NCBI GenBank assembly: GCA_046328475.1
Contig: JAXLWN010000009.1
Span: 1-64,000, forward strand
Source of the DNA: CADCWN01 sp046328475
Lineage (GTDB): Bacteria > Chloroflexota > Chloroflexia > Thermomicrobiales > CADCWN01
Length of the DNA: 64,000 bases
Direction: 5' to 3'
A program made the position numbers and the translations under genes. Within the stretch, counting starts at the first letter, position 1. Each line of letters starts with the position of its first letter. The notes under the pieces are model-generated. The model had not been told where the DNA came from and searched no databases. It worked only from the letters and a program-made list of their open reading frames with translations. Positions 62,328 through 64,000 of the stretch are shown piece by piece.

Positions 62328-62755
62328 GGCGGTAGCGCTGGTGAGCGTGTTTGGCTTGAGCGGGGTGGTGCTTGGGAGTTGGTGAGGAAAAACGAGGATG
62401 TCGTGGGGCCTCCTTGATGGTGCCTTGTGGTGGGTGGTGTCCACGTTGCGGTTGCCGGTGTCGGGCGGTGAATGGCGGTGCGGGTGCCGTCGCCGCGCAT
62501 GAGCATTTCGCGGGTGCCCGTACATATACGAACCTGTGGAGGGGGCCAAATCGTGCCAAGTTGGCGGAATATTGCTGATTTGGCGGTTGGATGGACAGGA
62601 GCGGTGGGTGAGGGGATGAGCGCCGGTGGGGCCGGTGGATGAAGTCCCGGCTGGAGGCGACCTGCGGCTCGCCGCGAAGTCCACCTGCGCGCGGACTGGG
62701 ATGGGGTGAAGGGGAAGCCGAGACTTTGGGTGGTCTCGGCTCCCGGTGGGTTTTG

Positions 62756-62806
62756 ACCTCATCCCGCCGCTGCGGCGGCGACCCTCTCCGAGCAGGAGAG
62801 GGTGAA
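62756..62806 (-). repeat. Double-hairpin repeat, minus orientation, at the pepA 3' end
   Basis: CCGCCGCTGCGGCGG hairpin then CCCTCTCCGAGCAGGAGAGGG hairpin, the reverse order of the other copies. Ends 8 bases before the aminopeptidase stop, where it may terminate its transcript. Confidence 0.7.
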
Positions 62807-62813
62807 ACAAGGA

Positions 62814-64000
62814 TTAGGCACGGCTTTCGACGTATTTGACGAGGGCGGACCGCTGACGCCGGTGCCGCCTTTGGCGGTGTGGGGGCCGTCGGCGTCGGTC
62901 ATGGCGCTGCCAAGCGATGTCGAAGATTGGATCAGGGCTTGCCTTCGGCAGATTCGCCGATGAAGAGAGCGGCGGTGATGGCCGCCGCCGCCGCGTCCGC
63001 CGGTGCTCTTGAGGTCGGCGATGTCGCTCTTGAGGGCGTCCTTGTACTCCGTCCCAGGTGAGGGGGCCCCGCCCAGACGCGCTCGCCCGCGTCGCCGGCG
63101 GCGGTCATGAAGCGGTCGATGAGGTCCTGGTTGTTGCCCATGACGGCGACAGCGACGTTGCCGAGGGCGATCATCTTGGCCCCGGTGAGGGTGGCGAGGT
63201 CGATGATCTCGTCGGCTGGACGGGCGGCGTGGGTGACGGCGTCGGCGAGGACCATGCGGCCTTCGGCGTCGGTGTTGCCGATTTCGAAGGTTTTGCCGTT
63301 GAGGGCTTTGACGACGTCGCTGGGGCGCATGGCGGTGCCGCTGGGCATGTTCTCGGCGGCGGTCATGATCACCGATGACGCGGACTTTGGGCTGGAGCAT
63401 GGCGATGGCCTTCATCGCGCCGATGACCGACGCGCCGCCGCCCATGTCGCTCTTCATGGAGTACATGCCGTCCTGGGTCTTGAGGTCGGGCCGCCGGAGT
63501 CGAAGGTGATGGTCTTGCCGACGAGGGCGATGGTCTTGGTCGCGCCGCCCGCCGGTTCGTAGGTCAGTTCGACGGACGGGGGTCGGCGAGACTGCCCTTG
63601 CCGACGGTGATGATGCTGTTGTAGCCGCCTTTTCCAGGGCTTCGCGGTCGAGCATTTGAAGCCGAGTTCGGTCTCGGTGGCGACTTCGCGCGCGGTTTCG
63701 GCGATCTGGGGCGGGGTCTTGTCGTTGCTGATGGTGTTGACGAGGTCGCGCGCGAGTTCGACCCCAGCCGGCCGCGACGGCTTTGGCCGTGGGCGACGGC
63801 GTCGAGTGGAGATGGTGCCGGTGGACCAGGTTCGATCGCTTCGACCTGCTTCTTGGGGCTGGCGGCTTCGCCGGTCTTGTAGCGGGTGTAGCGGTAGAGG
63901 GCGAGGTCAGACCTTCGACGATCTCGCCGATGTCGTCGTCGTCCGCGCCGTCGGGCAGGGCGGCGGCGACTTTGCGGGCTCCTTCGTCGCGCGCTTTCTT
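62814..64000 (-). pseudogene. pepA: Leucyl aminopeptidase (M17), frameshifted, 5' end outside window
   Basis: Minus-strand pieces in several frames: MGGGASVIGAMKAIAMLQPKVRV, then AAENMPSGTAMRPSDVVKALNGKTFEIGNTDAEGRMVLADAVTHAA. The NTDAEGR signature is the M17 active-site segment. Then IIDLATLTGAKMIALGNVAVAVMGNN and finally GSAMTDADGPHTAKGGTGVSG and ALVKYVESRA with TAA at 62814-62816. At least four frameshifts between 62814 and 63660. Intact enzymes are hexameric two-metal aminopeptidases of protein turnover. The remaining bases to 64000 belong to the same gene. Confidence 0.75.

Noticed and set aside
62545..62570. Minus-strand sigma-54-like promoter (TTGGCACGATTTGG)
   Set aside because: The -12 element lacks the required GC dinucleotide in the right place, and no gene lies downstream within a useful distance.

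Overview
The window is high-GC DNA, most likely from a Chloroflexota genome near the Thermomicrobia. This is inferred from gene content, the Gram-positive-type SOS box (GAAC-N4-GTTC) at lexA, peptide-ABC lipoproteins with a twin-arginine leader and Ala/Ser linker, a COG2521-type methyltransferase and a ZTP riboswitch on glyA. No rRNA, tRNA or CRISPR was found. Many genes carry single-base frameshifts, often at short homopolymers (lexA, M20 peptidase, flavin reductase, molybdenum hydroxylase, M17 peptidase). Draft-quality sequence is therefore likely, and the pseudogene calls should be read with that in mind.

Layout. 0-10 kb: zinc-ribbon fragment, flavin reductase, two tandem histidine phosphatases, a fused M16 peptidase, a MocR regulator divergent from a branched-chain aminotransferase, a cupin and a broken M20 peptidase. 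10.2-11.3 kb: a dense DnaA-box cluster in two groups around a small lipocalin-like gene, a candidate replication origin without dnaA nearby. 11.4-22.2 kb: methyltransferase, DUF402 protein, ROK kinase, SHOCT protein, a peptide-type ABC importer operon without ATPases, a HAD hydrolase, glyA under a ZTP riboswitch and a DUF3303-like protein. 22.4-27.2 kb: an AraC remnant, then lexA with SOS boxes, followed by a membrane protein, a cell-wall-hydrolase-like protein and a VirB4-like ATPase with a degenerate P-loop. 27.3-41.3 kb: phosphotransferases, an FtsX-type permease, a DHFR-like protein, a TPR protein, a MerR-DUF433/PIN-like toxin-antitoxin pair, a DUF1206 membrane protein, a COG2521 methyltransferase, PxpA, DUF971 and a DNA-alkylation-repair-like protein.

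41.3-49.3 kb is a repeat-rich zone with broken genes (phosphotransferase, SDR, S9 peptidase, truncated SelA-like and methyltransferase genes) around a GlcD-GlcE fusion. 49.6-62 kb is a catabolic/accessory region: FAD hydroxylase, ACMSD-like amidohydrolase, two tandem beta-lactamase-fold hydrolases, acyl-CoA dehydrogenase, DinB protein, molybdenum hydroxylase large subunit, a DUF1523-like membrane protein and a ThDP enzyme. The window ends inside a frameshifted leucyl aminopeptidase.

The most unusual property is the intergenic DNA. A 15-bp word, GGTGTGAACGTGGAC, occurs eight times exactly. Heptamer and octamer tandem arrays with different units sit at gene ends and often supply the stop codon. 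Several palindromic repeat families recur, and a 58-bp inverted repeat pair flanks 49.6-62.2 kb. GC skew, judged by eye, is C-rich on the + strand over most of 0-55 kb and G-rich from about 55.6 kb to the end.
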